Assembly (NCBI RefSeq): GCF_032854445.1
Contig: NC_088307.1
Coordinates: forward strand, 11,794,017-11,858,016
Direction: 5' to 3'
DNA length: 64,000 nucleotides
Source: Liolophura sinensis
Taxonomy: Eukaryota; Mollusca; Polyplacophora; Chitonida; Chitonidae
Below the pieces are notes generated by a model. The model was not told where the DNA came from and ran no database searches. It saw only the letters and a program-made list of their open reading frames with translations. A program made the translations under genes and the position numbers. Below are positions 21,328 through 33,265 of the stretch, piece by piece (positions within the stretch are counted from its first letter, which is position 1; each line of letters opens with the position of its first letter).

Positions 21328-23680
21328 TAAGTGCCCGGATCAGCTTCTGCCAGAACATATGTCTACTCAGTTCACAGTCAGACCAGTCTATGAATATCTT
21401 GTCTCGCATCAGAAGCATTAGTCGGTTCGTCATGTTACGGTGCTGAATGTCTCCTAGTTTCACTAGGATAAGAATTTCTCTCCTTTCATCGAGAAGCTTG
21501 TGCTGGGCCATTTTTAACTCCCATTCACACCATTCGCTGGCAGCGAAGCTATCCGAAAGGACGAGAATGACTTTCCTGCTGGCCTCCATGCTAACCATGA
21601 TATTGTCTACAATGTCGGTTCCAGGTATAAAGTCCCTGTCGTACAAACACAGCTTGAATCCTTCCTCATCTTCCACTCTGGCTAAGAGTTCCTGGATCAC
21701 CCAGTTCCGGTCTGTGGCACTGTAAACGACAAAGGCGTCATAATCGTACCCTTCCGTGTCCTCGATTTCCGTGTATCCTTTGAGTTTGGAACGCGTAAGG
21801 AAACAGCAGTAGCTAATGTGCATCCTGTAACGAACAAACACAGTCACAGTAATCGCAATTACGACGGCAGCCGTACTCAGGGACGCGCCAAGAATTAACG
21901 GCAAGTTTAACTTCTTCACAGTACAAGATTCTACTGTACGATTGAAGGACAGCAGGTTCTTATGTTTCCATTCTTTCGGAGAGTAACATTTGTAACCTTT
22001 GTGGTTCAGGGCCACGATAGTTACGTTGGTGGTTCGAATCCAATTCCTGAACCACATTAAATCGCAGTTGCAAGCGAAAGGGTTGCGGGCCAAATTCAAT
22101 TTCTTGAGGTTAGCCAAAAGAGATTTAGGAAATGAATATTCGGAAATCGTAGAAATTTTGTTAGAGTCCATGTAAAGTTTTTCCAGTTTCTTGGCCTCTG
22201 TGAATAAACCCGGCGTCCAATCACTGATACTATTACTGGAGGCAATTAATTCTCTCAATGAAGGAAGAACCCTAAACAGAGGTTCCAGTAGACGTTTATA
22301 GATACGCATGTTTTCTATTATCAGTCGTGTGAGCTTAGAGAGCGGAGAAAAAAGTTCCTCTAAAGCAGTGCTGTTGATGTCCATAATATTACCCGTCAAA
22401 TAAAGCCCATCCAGGTTTGGACACAGTTTGAAGAAGTTTTTAGTGTCGGCAGTGCTGAAATGAAAAGCGTTTACTGAGAGGTCCAAATAACGTAACGAGG
22501 AGCTATTAAAAGCGAAGCTGGAAATCTGGCGGATATTATTATGCTTAAGATGAAGTCGTTCTAATTTGGGCGTTTCCCTAAACAAATTATTTGCGAGTCT
22601 TCTAATGTAGTTAAACTTCAACTCTAAGTATTTAAGGTTTCGTAGACCGGAAAAGTCCTCTTTCGCTATCTCCAGAATTCGATTATATCCAAGTCTTAGC
22701 ATCTGAAGTTTTGGGTAGACGCTGTTATCAGGCGAGGTCTTTTTGAAAAGTCGTGGGATTTTCGTGAAATTGTTCCAACGCAGCCCAAGAAGAGTTAAAT
22801 TCCTGAAGCCTTCAACGTCCTGTAAAAAGGCAATGTTGTTGTACGTCAGAGTCAACGTGGTCAGTTCTCCCAGCGGTGACAGAGCCTGACCCGAGAACGT
22901 CAAAAAGTTGTTTTTACGTAAACTCAGACTTCTTATCTTTGAACCTAATAAACAGTCCAAAAGACCAGAAGGGAAAGTCTTGAAGTTCATGTTATCCAAC
23001 TGTAATACGGATACATTGGAAGAAGCGAGATCACAGAATGCCATTTTTAGCCCTCTTAAATATATACGGTTATTCCCGCTCAGGTCTAATTCTGCTCCTT
23101 GGCAGAATTTCAAACCGAGAAAAACATCTTTCTCGATGTGGGTTATCTCCGAGTGTGTCAAGTTTAGACATGACAGGGAAACGTTAGTTACGTTAGTCAA
23201 AGTCTGTTTTGTCAGGGTTCCGAACGACGCGCGTAAAACCGTGACAGAAGTCACGTAAGCAGGAGGCACTGGGATGTACGGTATGTTACCAGTGCACTTC
23301 ATTTCTCTCCTCGACTTAGTGCATTTACAGAAATCTGACAGAGGACAACTGTTGTCAAGATTTGCAGGTCTCTGGTCGAAGCCACTTTGTAAGCCATCAC
23401 TGACGCTCTGTTTCATCCTTGTGATATGCAGACTAGAGAGGAATTCCTGGTCCCCAGTATCTGCAAGTGTCAGCCCAGCCTGTCCATTAACCAATGTGCT
23501 GGTTCTCGTCTTGCCAATGCTACCATGGTTAGAATCCACGATACCTGTGTCGACATGGGAATCTATTCCTGATGTTGTAGTCATTGAAACCGTACGGCAT
23601 TCTCTAAAGCAGACGACAAAGCAGGTGACAAAAACCATAAGTGACGTCACACTCTGTCTGCGCGCGTAAATCATGATCAT
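21299..23680 (-). CDS. Toll-like receptor, single exon
   Basis: 793 residues, intronless and intact. Layout: signal peptide (hydrophobic core VFVTCFVVCF, residues 16-25; Met15 is an alternative start), a linker, a cysteine-containing LRR N-cap (112-130), and about a dozen LRRs between about 165 and 530 (for example LRYLDLSVNAF, LKKLNLARNPF). Then an LRR C-cap (CNCDLMWFRNWI with Cys565 and Cys586) and a transmembrane helix (about 593-617). The cytoplasmic TIR domain (646-785) has box 1 YDAFVVYS, box 2/BB-loop LCLYDRDFIPGTDI with the conserved proline, and box 3 FW (777-778). One C-terminal cysteine cluster makes it a vertebrate-like (single-cluster) TLR. It should sense microbial or damage ligands outside the cell and recruit TIR adaptors such as MyD88. 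The ligand cannot be read from sequence. It is unlinked to other TLRs in the window. Confidence 0.95.
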   Translation of the reverse strand: MIMIYARRQSVTSLMVFVTCFVVCFRECRTVSMTTTSGIDSHVDTGIVDSNHGSIGKTRTSTLVNGQAGLTLADTGDQEFLSSLHITRMKQSVSDGLQSGFDQRPANLDNSCPLSDFCKCTKSRREMKCTGNIPYIPVPPAYVTSVTVLRASFGTLTKQTLTNVTNVSLSCLNLTHSEITHIEKDVFLGLKFCQGAELDLSGNNRIYLRGLKMAFCDLASSNVSVLQLDNMNFKTFPSGLLDCLLGSKIRSLSLRKNNFLTFSGQALSPLGELTTLTLTYNNIAFLQDVEGFRNLTLLGLRWNNFTKIPRLFKKTSPDNSVYPKLQMLRLGYNRILEIAKEDFSGLRNLKYLELKFNYIRRLANNLFRETPKLERLHLKHNNIRQISSFAFNSSSLRYLDLSVNAFHFSTADTKNFFKLCPNLDGLYLTGNIMDINSTALEELFSPLSKLTRLIIENMRIYKRLLEPLFRVLPSLRELIASSNSISDWTPGLFTEAKKLEKLYMDSNKISTISEYSFPKSLLANLKKLNLARNPFACNCDLMWFRNWIRTTNVTIVALNHKGYKCYSPKEWKHKNLLSFNRTVESCTVKKLNLPLILGASLSTAAVVIAITVTVFVRYRMHISYCCFLTRSKLKGYTEIEDTEGYDYDAFVVYSATDRNWVIQELLARVEDEEGFKLCLYDRDFIPGTDIVDNIMVSMEASRKVILVLSDSFAASEWCEWELKMAQHKLLDERREILILVKLGDIQHRNMTNRLMLLMRDKIFIDWSDCELSRHMFWQKLIRALSRPSEPTAA

Positions 23681-23717
23681 TATTACGTTTTCTATATCAA
23701 CGTGGCGACGAAGGGCT

Positions 23718-23740
23718 CTGAAAACGAAAATATATAATAC
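23718..23740 (-). promoter_or_regulatory. TATA-like or 5'-UTR acceptor region of the TLR gene
   Basis: On the minus strand 'gtattatata' (23731-23740) lies about 50 bp before the ATG and could be a TATA box. The following 'ttttcgttttcag' (acceptor AG at 23718-23719) could instead be the acceptor of a 5'-UTR intron. The two readings exclude each other and RNA would decide. Confidence 0.3.
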
Positions 23741-24199
23741 AGCGCGAAATGACGAAAGATTAGGGCTTTCTACTGTTCAAGTTACTGCAAACAGTTGACA
23801 ACAGACTTACAGTTCTTGGATATTTTATGGGTAAATTAGACATTATTGTTCTTCTGTGTTGTACGCATACATCAGGCGGAAATATTTCCATATATATTTG
23901 ATTAGCCCCAAACGATGGCCCCAAGAACTGTTCATTTGTATGACTTGTATCAGGTTAATCCGTGGAGGAAAGTGGAGTACTGACAGTTATTCGTCGCCCT
24001 TCGCTAGGTACCGGACAAATATCCAGACAAAAAGCCCCAACACTCAATACCACCAAACCTGAATTTTCGATGCAGCTATAAGAACGTTTTAAATGAATGA
24101 TGTAAGCATGGTTCCCAATCGTGCTAAAACCATCCTTCTAACTGCAGATAATGATCAAAGAAACCAACCTACCATGCATCGCTACATCGGTGCTGAGAT

Positions 24200-24910
24200 C
24201 CAATAAACCATACAGCGGACTATATTAGACCGCCATGCCACAAACAGAGGTAATTCAGTACGCAATACAACGCTACAAATTAGACCCCCACGCCACAAAC
24301 AGATACTGATTCAGTAAGGGATGCGGCCTTTAAAATAAGATTGATTGATTTATTTGATTGGTGTTTTACGCCGTACTCAAGAATATTTCACTTATACGAC
24401 GGCGGCCAGCATTATGGTGGGCAGAAACCGGCCAGAGCCCGGGGGGAACCCACGACCATCCGTAGGCTACTGACAGACCTTCCCACCAACGGCCGGAGAG
24501 GAAGCCAGTAAGAGTTGGACCTGAACCCACAGCGACCACATTAGTGAGAGGCCTCTAGGTCACAACGCTGCGCTAGCACGCTAACCGACTGAGCCACGGG
24601 GGCACTAAAAATTAGACCAACCAGCTACAGACACATACTAATCCAATAAGACATACAGCGCTAAAAGTAGACCGTAAGCCATACAGTGCTACAAATTAGG
24701 ATGTAAGCCACACAGCCCTACAAATTAGACCGTAAGCCACACAGTGCTACAAATTAGACCGTAAGCTACACAGCGCTACAAATTAGACCGTAAGCCATAC
24801 AGCGCTACAAATAAGACCGACCTGTTGCAAACAGATTTTAATCCAATGAGCCATACAGCGGTACCAATTTGACCCGTATCGCTACAAGAACATACTTATC
24901 CAGTAAGCCA
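24200..24910. repeat. 29-bp minisatellite split by a SINE
   Basis: Regular units 'tacaaattagaccgtaagcc' + 'acacagtgc' at about 24,650-24,820, with eroded units on both sides (24,210-24,340 and up to about 24,910). A family A SINE interrupts the array at 24,341-24,604. Confidence 0.75.
24341..24604 (-). mobile_element. SINE family A, full length
   Basis: Reverse-complement tail ('ggtgttttacgccgtactca'), central region, then a tRNA-like head ('cgctaaccgactgagccacg'). Inserted within the 29-bp array, so younger than it. Confidence 0.95.
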
Positions 24911-25185
24911 GCACTATATATACGCCACAGTTAAGACGACCCTGGGACAACTGTGCTGCAGTTATGCAACAACTAAATAAGGTAGCACACACCTTAAAAA
25001 GATACACAAACAGCACGGAGCTAACCTTATACTTACCCTACACTGTATATACAACCTGTCACACGAATCTCATTCCTTTCATCTACCAGGTCAGTCTCAC
25101 CAGAGAGCCTGTGGGTTGTAGGTTAGTCAAACACACATACACATAAAGACCATCCTACGATGCCCTGCCATGTTATAAACACCTA

Positions 25186-25465
25186 ACACTTTAAAAGAGG
25201 AAGTTGTAACTTCCTCGCTTGACATTCAGCATGAAGGGGATAGTGCAACGACTGGTTGGCCCATAGCAGTATAATGACTCGGGCGGGGCTTCTTACTTGC
25301 CTTCGGTAAGTCGTCTCAGTGAAGCAGCACTAGATAAAAGAGCGGTGGAAATCCGTCCTGCAACAAGCAGGTACATAACATACACCATGAGGATTCCTTC
25401 GTCGTCATATGACTGAAACATTGCTGAGCACGACGTTACACCCCAAGCACTCACTCACTCACACA
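25186..25465 (+). mobile_element. SINE family C, head truncated
   Basis: Body 'gaagttgtaacttcctcgct', 'agtgcaacgactggttggcc', 'gaagcagcactagataaaag' and tail 'catatgactgaaacattgct' followed by 'cactcactcactc'. Partner of the fuller copy at 38,288-38,615. Confidence 0.85.
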
Positions 25466-25592
25466 CAACACGCGTTCTCGGGTTTCATGTTTTTACAACA
25501 TTAGGTATATGGCCCCTACAGCGATTTTTTCTTCCCGAACTCAAGTGATGTTTCGCTCATAATATCAGTGGCAATAGCTCACCGCACTCGTT

Positions 25593-26262
25593 CTACAATG
25601 TAGATTGATATAAGCTCATTTTTCGTTATTGGCCAACTTGAAGGATTGAAACAGACAGAAAAACAACAAAGAAAAAGCAACCTGTTTAACTCAACAGAAA
25701 TTCTGTTGCCTGAGTGACGCTGGGATATATTCTGTTATGTCAGCAGATTATTCTGTTAAATATAACACAAATATTCTATTAATTCAACAGACTCATGTTG
25801 ACATCCCCTCCAACCGTACGTGGGAAGGTCTGTGAGCAGCTTTTGGATGGTCGCGGGTTTCCCCCGGGCTCTGCCCGGCTTTCTCCCATCATAATGCTGG
25901 CAGCCGGCGTATAAGTGAAATATTCTTGAGTATGGCGTAAAGTACCAATGAAATAAATAAATAAAATTCTACACTGCAGATGAATATAAGCTCATTCTCC
26001 GTTATTGGCCAACTTGAGCGATTGAAACAGACAAAAAAGCAACAAACAAAAAAATTATTATGTTAAATATAGCACAAATATTTTATTAATTCAACAGACT
26101 CATGTTGACTTCCTCCCCGGCCGTACGATGGAAGGTCTGTGAGCAGCTTGTGGATGGCCGGCCCGGTTTCCTTCCATCATAATGCTGACCGTCGTCGTAT
26201 AATTGAAATATTCTTGAGTATGGCGTAAAACACCCATCAAATAAATAAATAAATTCAACAGA
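25593..26262 (+). repeat. Tandem duplication of about 370 bp carrying a SINE
   Basis: 25,593-25,965 and 25,966-26,262 are diverged copies, both beginning 'ttctacaatgtagattgata'-like and both containing a 5'-truncated family A SINE at the same place (25,806-25,965 and 26,108-26,256). The SINE was therefore present before the duplication. Flanks contain 'aattcaacaga' motifs that recur near 30,950, 31,750 and 32,030. Confidence 0.75.
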
Positions 26263-28800
26263 CAGATTCTATTAGAATAAGAGGGTATTATGTTGAATAT
26301 GGCACAGTATATATTATTTTATAATAGCTAAATACAGTCTAGCATCTCTCAGGCAACAGGCAAAATAGCTTCTTTTAAAATTAATAGATTGTGTTTTTGA
26401 GTGATGTTCCAAAATAAAAAGATTGGTATGGGGTTGTAACAGTCAGAACGACCTCTAGCCAGAACACCCTGTACCAGAACGCCTTCTATATATAATGCTT
26501 GTTTAAGCTAGCAGCATGGGCATAGGTGTGTGCCTGCGATCATATTGTATCATATATTCCATGTGTGTTGTACATATATGGCCTATAATATTGCCCCTGA
26601 GCATAATTTAATTCCTCTGATGTGTCTGAATGTCAACTGGTGGGTTTACATATTGGGGCTTTTTTTTAAGTGAATGCTTTTGAAGTCAAAAAGTGGGTGC
26701 AAATGCGAACTACGTGTATTTTAAACTATCAAACAAAATCTAGCCCACAAATGATTAAGGGATAGTGTATACAGGCACGTGTACACGGCTACGCGCTCGC
26801 AGACTGACCAGAGTTGTTAAATGTTTACACACGTTGGACACATGAGGTGCGGTGTCTTGGGTAAGTGAGTAAACAGGATTAATCCAGCGTCTCCGGCTTT
26901 TAATGCCCCATAAAAGGGCATACACGGTGATAAAAATGCCAGTGCCATTATTAAAAATAAAACTTGGCCTTGATTCCTCTACCACCTGAGAAAACAACTA
27001 CAAAGGGTTAGTCACTGTTGTAGTGACACGATTGTGAAGATTTTACGGTTTATACAAGACTGATAGAGGGCTTAGATAGGTTTTTAGGCAGAGAGCGTTC
27101 TTGCCAGAGGGCATTTTTGACCTTCATACAAACGTGTAGGCCGTTCTCCTTACAAAACTTTTCTGCCTGATGAAAACACACAACGGTTTTCTGTCTAGCT
27201 GTGTGGAAATATACACAGGGGTTCATAGCAGTCAGAATGTTAACTAGCCATGAGAAATATTGTTTTTTTTAAGGTTGTTTGGAGTTTTTTTTTCCAGATC
27301 TTACTGCCATCTGTGCCATCTTGAGTTTTTTAAAAATATTTAACTATCCTAGGACAAACTTAAAATATTGTTTGCTTGATGTTACAAGCCCTTTATGAAA
27401 GAGGGTAGGTAGGTTATTAAACGTCCTCAATTAAAATCCCTTTATTAAACTTCCTCGATTTAACTTCCTCAACACTGATCAGAATGTAATACTAAATTAT
27501 GTCACCCAATATTTGGCAATTCTCCCCCCCCACCCCGCCACCCACCACCCCAAAATTTATTTTTATTCTGTACAGAGTGTGCGAGCATGTGAAAATATAA
27601 CCAAAATCCTGTCCAGCTGATACTTTTGATGGAGTTAAGTGGGACCTCGTCACCTGGGTAAAATAAAATCTATACAGAGAAATCTGTTTCCATTTTCTCA
27701 AATTTCGTAATTTTAATTAACCTTTGTGAGATTTTGGGGATTCTTCCTTCATGTGAAGGATCAAACATTTATTCTTTCTTCAATGTATCATTCAATGTAC
27801 CAGCTTGTCTACAAGTATGAAGAGTGTAAGCACCCAAGTGAGCCTCAGCTCAGATCACCAGCTTTGATCGAACCTACACTGTCCAAAACATTTATACGTG
27901 AGGAAGAGCAGAGCCAAAATCATGTTGTGTTGCATGAAGATTAAAGGTTGGAACATATCAGCTTTGTATTTGTATGTCAACTTTCCTGCATCTGAAATGC
28001 ACCTGTCATTTCTGTTGTCACTAACCATTGTTTCCATTTCACAACAATGTATCAGTAGATATATTTTCTACCCACCAAAGCATCTGGCAGTGGTGATATC
28101 AATGACAGTTCATGAAATTATACCAATATATTCCCAGCTACATGCTCCCAAGCATAGAGTTTTGACGAGGAGAAAAGCTATCCACACATGTGAATAACGT
28201 TTTTTTAAATTTTGGAATCTCCCGAACGGTATTTTTCCATGTCAGCAGAAGGGGCTCATTTGGGGGTCTCTTATACTATGAAATGGGATTAACGCAGAAC
28301 ATACAAGGGGCTCTGTTGGGGATTCCTTGATAACGTACAGGTTTAAAAGAAAAAAAAAACTTACGTTTCGATCATCTTACAGAAGGTATCATGATGAGGT
28401 ACGGTCTCAGTTTTTCCCCGTGATTATACCAGTCCATGACTGAATTAATTTAATTCAAAAAAGTAAACTAGGGGATCTTCGAAAGTGGACTTCACAGGTA
28501 GAGACCTGTCTCGATCTACGGGTACCGCTTTAGAAAGCTTTATATCTCGAAAGAGAGACCGTCACTTGTAAACAGAATGACATTTCAAACGATCGATGCC
28601 AAAAAAAAAAAAAAAACCCAACAAAACACAAGTAGTTAAATGAAAGAAAATAAAAAAAAATTGGCATCTGTAAAACACACACAAAAAATTCTGTCGGGGT
28701 CTTTTTCAAGGGTCGGTCGCGTAACATCAAACATATAATATTTTAGTTTTGACCCTATAGAATTAATAGGACAAAATAATATTAACTTTTAAACTTATGA
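26263..28800. other. Unassigned stretch
   Basis: No gene supported. Adjacent open frames at 27,726-28,197 (plus) are in different registers with no domain. Poly-A/C tracts occur near 27,525-27,555 and 28,603-28,620. Confidence 0.4.
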
Positions 28801-28810
28801 ATTATCAGCT

Positions 28811-28882
28811 TCCCCGTAGCTCAGCCGGTAGAGATTCTGCTTCGCAGCAATGAGATCCAGGTTCAATCCAGTCAACTATTGA
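28811..28882 (+). mobile_element. tRNA-like sequence (pseudo-tRNA or SINE head)
   Basis: 'gtagctcagccggtagagat' fits an A box and 'ggttcaatcc' a B box at the usual distance. Stem pairing at the ends is poor and AT-rich sequence follows, so a SINE head or tRNA pseudogene is more likely than a working tRNA. Confidence 0.5.
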
Positions 28883-28889
28883 TATGTAA

Positions 28890-31550
28890 TTAAAATTTAA
28901 ATTTGTAATTAAAATTTGAATGTAAATTAAATGTAATTACAACAATCAAATGTAATTAAATTAGTAATATTTTAATTGACACTATTTCCTTGTTACCATC
29001 AATCAAACAACATTATTGAAAAAGGTACATATACATAACAACTCCGTGTACGAGTTTTCCCTTCAAATTTGATAAAACCTGATACTTTCAAAACGAAAAA
29101 AACATATAGCTTGTAAAATGGAAAAGCTCTCTATATGTACACGGTTGGAGGATATATGTAACAGAGTAAAACTCTGGTAATCTTCACTGAAATAAAAACA
29201 GGTAACGTATGAGATTACTGATCCCATATACCTATGTACAAAGTTACATCCCCCCAGATTTCACAGAACTTAAAAAAAGTCGTAGCTGATGTACGACTGG
29301 CAGCTGAGCTTGTGACAGGATGGTTGTCATTTCGGCTGGAACCCGTAGTTAAAAAAAAATCGTTGACAGAACTGATACGCACTTCCTGCATTCCACACAT
29401 TTCACAAGAAATTAAACTGATGACCGGGACGCGGGGCAAGAGGACGTGGACAGTCACCATTTGAGCGCGATTTGTTGCGTCCTCGTGCGGCGTGCCGAGA
29501 TACCCTCATCTAGCCACCATAACCCTCGGAGTCACGAGGCTCTATACAAATAAGCTGTCACGCCATTGCTCTGAACAGACAGGAAGAACAGTAGCTGGAG
29601 ACAGAGTAAATCCCCTGTCACATATTCTTACTTATATATACAACAAAGTGAACAGCTCTGTATAGCCTGGTATTAGTCCACAAAGCCATTGTAGGCCAAG
29701 GAATGACTATACCTCGAGATGTCACGAGTCAATTTAATTGATATATTTAGTTTAATTAAATTATTCACTGACTGACTGACTGACTCTCTGATCAATCAGT
29801 TTATTTATTAATTGATTGGAGGGTTGAATGATTGAGTGGATGTTATATTCGACTGGACGTCAACACCGTACCGTGGTTTTAATGTCCTTACCTGTCACCC
29901 TGTATAGTCACATGGAGAGACTGTGACCGTTACTAATGGATTTTGTTTGGAGGAATAAGGTGCTTCAGTTTAATGGTAATAAACACTCGACAGTGAAGTT
30001 TACGTTGGGATGGCAAACGTGCCTTAGATAACAGTAAAAATAAAAACAAGTAAATGTAGGTAAGCCTATACAATGGCTACATAAAAATTGAACATGCTGG
30101 GTCGCTATATCATTATTAAGTTCTAGAACCTATTCCAGTCATCGAAGTATACATTGTTATAAAAACGAAAGCGGAAAAATTATGTAAATAGATAAAAGGT
30201 ACTGTAATCCAAAAACCAATCATCAATGAAAAGGGAATCGTCATGCAAGGGATTAATTCAGTTAAGCTTCCATGCTACGTGAAACATTCTGGGGATACAA
30301 GGGGATACTGTGTGATACGAGGCAACACATCAGTTAGCACATTTCCCATACCTTAGCGTATTGTGACGTTAGAAATGGATCATGTTAGAAAAAGGGAACA
30401 AGTATACACCTTCTAAACGGGATTAAAAACATCCAAAAACAAAAAAATTTAAAAGACGTCGGACACGTTTTTTTAGGATCAGTATAAATCGAAATACATT
30501 AGAAATGAAATCATGCATGGTGGTATAGATGTTAGAAGCATGGAACAGTTCTACGGCTTTCTGAAAAATGACTGAAAACCTGCAAAATAATAATAAAAGA
30601 AGACAATAACAAAAAACGCACACTTTCTTAAAACCAGGTCAAAACAAAAAGCTTTTAAAAATGAGACCATGCATGAGGTATAAATATAACGATATATTAC
30701 CGTAATGAGACAATTTACCGACAAGGCCACATGACCAATTTTCTGTAATACGGGATTCAGAATTGTTCATACACCACGTGTTGTACGCATACTCACTTCA
30801 ATCCAAACTTCCAGTTGTTCATAACACAAGGCCACCAAATGCTCAGTAATATCTATAACAAGACTGACTCATATGTTTAATTCAATTATACAATTACACA
30901 CACGAAAAAATAATCTGTTAGTTTTAATAATATGTCTGTTGTCTGAGTGATGCTGGAAGGTATTGTGTTACAACATGATGTCCTGTTATTCTAATACATT
31001 CTTTATGTTGAATTAATAAAAAAAACATGTGCTATTATAGGGACAATGCATACTGTGGGATTGGATATGAGGGATTGTCAGCTGGAGAGAAGTGATATTC
31101 GCCCTCGTTGAACATCACTTGTCGAGAGCTGAGAATTCCTCATATCCTATTCCATAGTCTGCACCATATCTTTTATTATACCGAAAAAAACAAAAAAATG
31201 TATCTTTTCAGGTTGTGTTTAAATCGCTGGATTTGTACGTCGATAAGTAGCTATGACCGTAAACCCTTTGTTTACTTTACGAGCAAGCAGACGGCGGAGT
31301 GCTAACAACGGGAAACAACTGCCCAGAAATCAATGCACGTGAAGGTTGGATATTAGTTCGAGATCGTTGGATATTGCCTCGTGAATCGTGAACGTGGGCT
31401 TTTACTTTATGAGCGTGATGTTGCATTTCTTGGGGGTGTGATCGTGGTACATCATGTTTTGTAGAATATCATGTGACCATCCCTCGACCAATGGAACAGA
31501 GAATAGCCCTATGAGATATAATGCAATTTTTAATAATATATTTCTCTTTG
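28890..31550. other. Unassigned stretch
   Basis: A 76-81 codon segment at 29,215-29,464 is open on both strands but has no recognisable domain. The rest is AT-rich with nothing I can name. Confidence 0.35.
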
Positions 31551-31555
31551 GTTGC

Positions 31556-31708
31556 ACGTGGGAAGACCTGGCAACAACCTTCCGATGGTCGTCGGTATCC
31601 CATAAGCTGTACCCGTTTCCTCCCACCATAATGCTGGCCGCCGTCGTACAAATGAAATATTCTTGAGTACGACGAAAAACACCAATCAAATCAATAAATA
31701 AATAAATA
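31556..31708 (+). mobile_element. SINE family A, 5' truncated
   Basis: Central region, 'ataatgctggccgccgtcgt', tail 'gagtacgacgaaaaacacca' and aaat repeats. Confidence 0.9.
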
Positions 31709-32611
31709 TTATAACATAATATTCAGTTAGTCTAATACAAACTTTATGTTAAATTAACAGAATATCGGAGCTATTTTTGAACTGAATAATTACCCGAAAT
31801 TACGGATCCTAGAAGAGACAAGTTTTAGTTTCAATGGTTTGATGATCGCCAATTGAACAGTATTTGAAAATACCTCCATCACAGGGGAGTTCACTATCGA
31901 GCTATTCTTCCCTTGACTGAATCAATGTACTGACAAGAGCCAAGAATAGTAACAACCAGCAAACGCATATCTTGTTACATAATCTGCTGCTATAACATAA
32001 TACATTCTAGCATTACTCAGACTACAGAATTTCTGTTAATTTAGTAGATTATTATCATTTATTTTTGTTTCGAGAGTAGTGATTCATAATTACTTACTTC
32101 GGGCTGATGAGTCATCATCACAGTCATCATGCGGTTTACAATTATACAGAAGTTTAAATTTTTGCTCTCAGTTACACAAACAAGGACATATTTGAACTAG
32201 CACGCACGGGTTGGCCGCGACGTGAACAAAACGCCAGACTACGAGTATGTAGCCAAGTAAAGCAGGAACTGTATTTTATATAGTTGTGGAGTGGTCAGAA
32301 CACAGTGACCTGGTCCTGCCTCTTGAATGATATAAATGATTTATATGGTTAATAAGAGCGAATATACACTGAAAAGCATGACGCCAGGCTCAAATCTCAA
32401 TTACTGCTGGACACTTTCACAAACATGTCGTACTTGTACGATATCGCTCATATAGGAAGGACAATGGTACGTTAATGGTGAAGTACAATAAGGTACGACA
32501 AGTGTACGATAAATAGATGTCGTACGCCGCTTTGTGAAAGTGGCCCCAGCAGGCCTCGGTGATGCTTAGTCCACTATCAGAATCTTGGTTTATACAGGAA
32601 TACAATATACA

Positions 32612-32677
32612 CACACACGCACGCGCACACACGCACACACACACACACACAGACACACACACACACACACACACACA
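32612..32677. repeat. (CA)n microsatellite
   Basis: CA dinucleotide run with a few cg/ag interruptions. It gives fortuitous His-Thr and Cys-Val frames. Confidence 0.97.
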
Positions 32678-33102
32678 TGTATACGTTACTGTAACCAAAT
32701 CAGTTTAGACAATCATCGAACAGTGGCATCAGTCACTTTTAAGGTGAGCCCACAAAGTATTACTCATAAACGTCACTGACAGGCTTTACCTGACGATGGA
32801 TCGTGGGCAAATTCAGAGGAAGGGTCCATTACACTTTAACTTTTAATATTTTAATATCACTGTGATCAGTTTGGGCAAGGTCTTGAAATCCAACACGGAG
32901 TTTGGCCACTAAAGCCAAACACCAGACGAGGTGCCAAACTCTGCAACTTCTGTGAACCAACAAGCTGTAAGATGTTACCTACAGACACACACAATCCAGT
33001 CACCATGTTTCTGGTAACACTGTCCAGGATGTCTTCTCAGAAGCAAATTTCACCGCTGTACTCAAGGTTCGCTCTTGTAGGCAATAACTGCATATTGTCC
33101 TT

Positions 33103-33265
33103 TGGCACAGCCGTTCGTGGGAAGGTCTTCATCAACCTGCCGATAGTCGTGGGTTTCCCATGGGCACTACCTGGTTTCCTCCCACTATAATGCTGACCCC
33201 CGTTGAATAAGTGAAATATTCTTGAGTACGGCGAAAAAACACCAAATAAATTAAATAAATAAAGC
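33103..33265 (+). mobile_element. SINE family A, 5' truncated
   Basis: 'gccgttcgtgggaaggtctt', 'cctcccactataatgctgac', tail 'gagtacggcgaaaaaacacc', taaat end. Confidence 0.9.

Noticed and set aside
28811-28882. Functional tRNA gene
   Set aside because: A and B boxes are present but the acceptor stem does not pair well.
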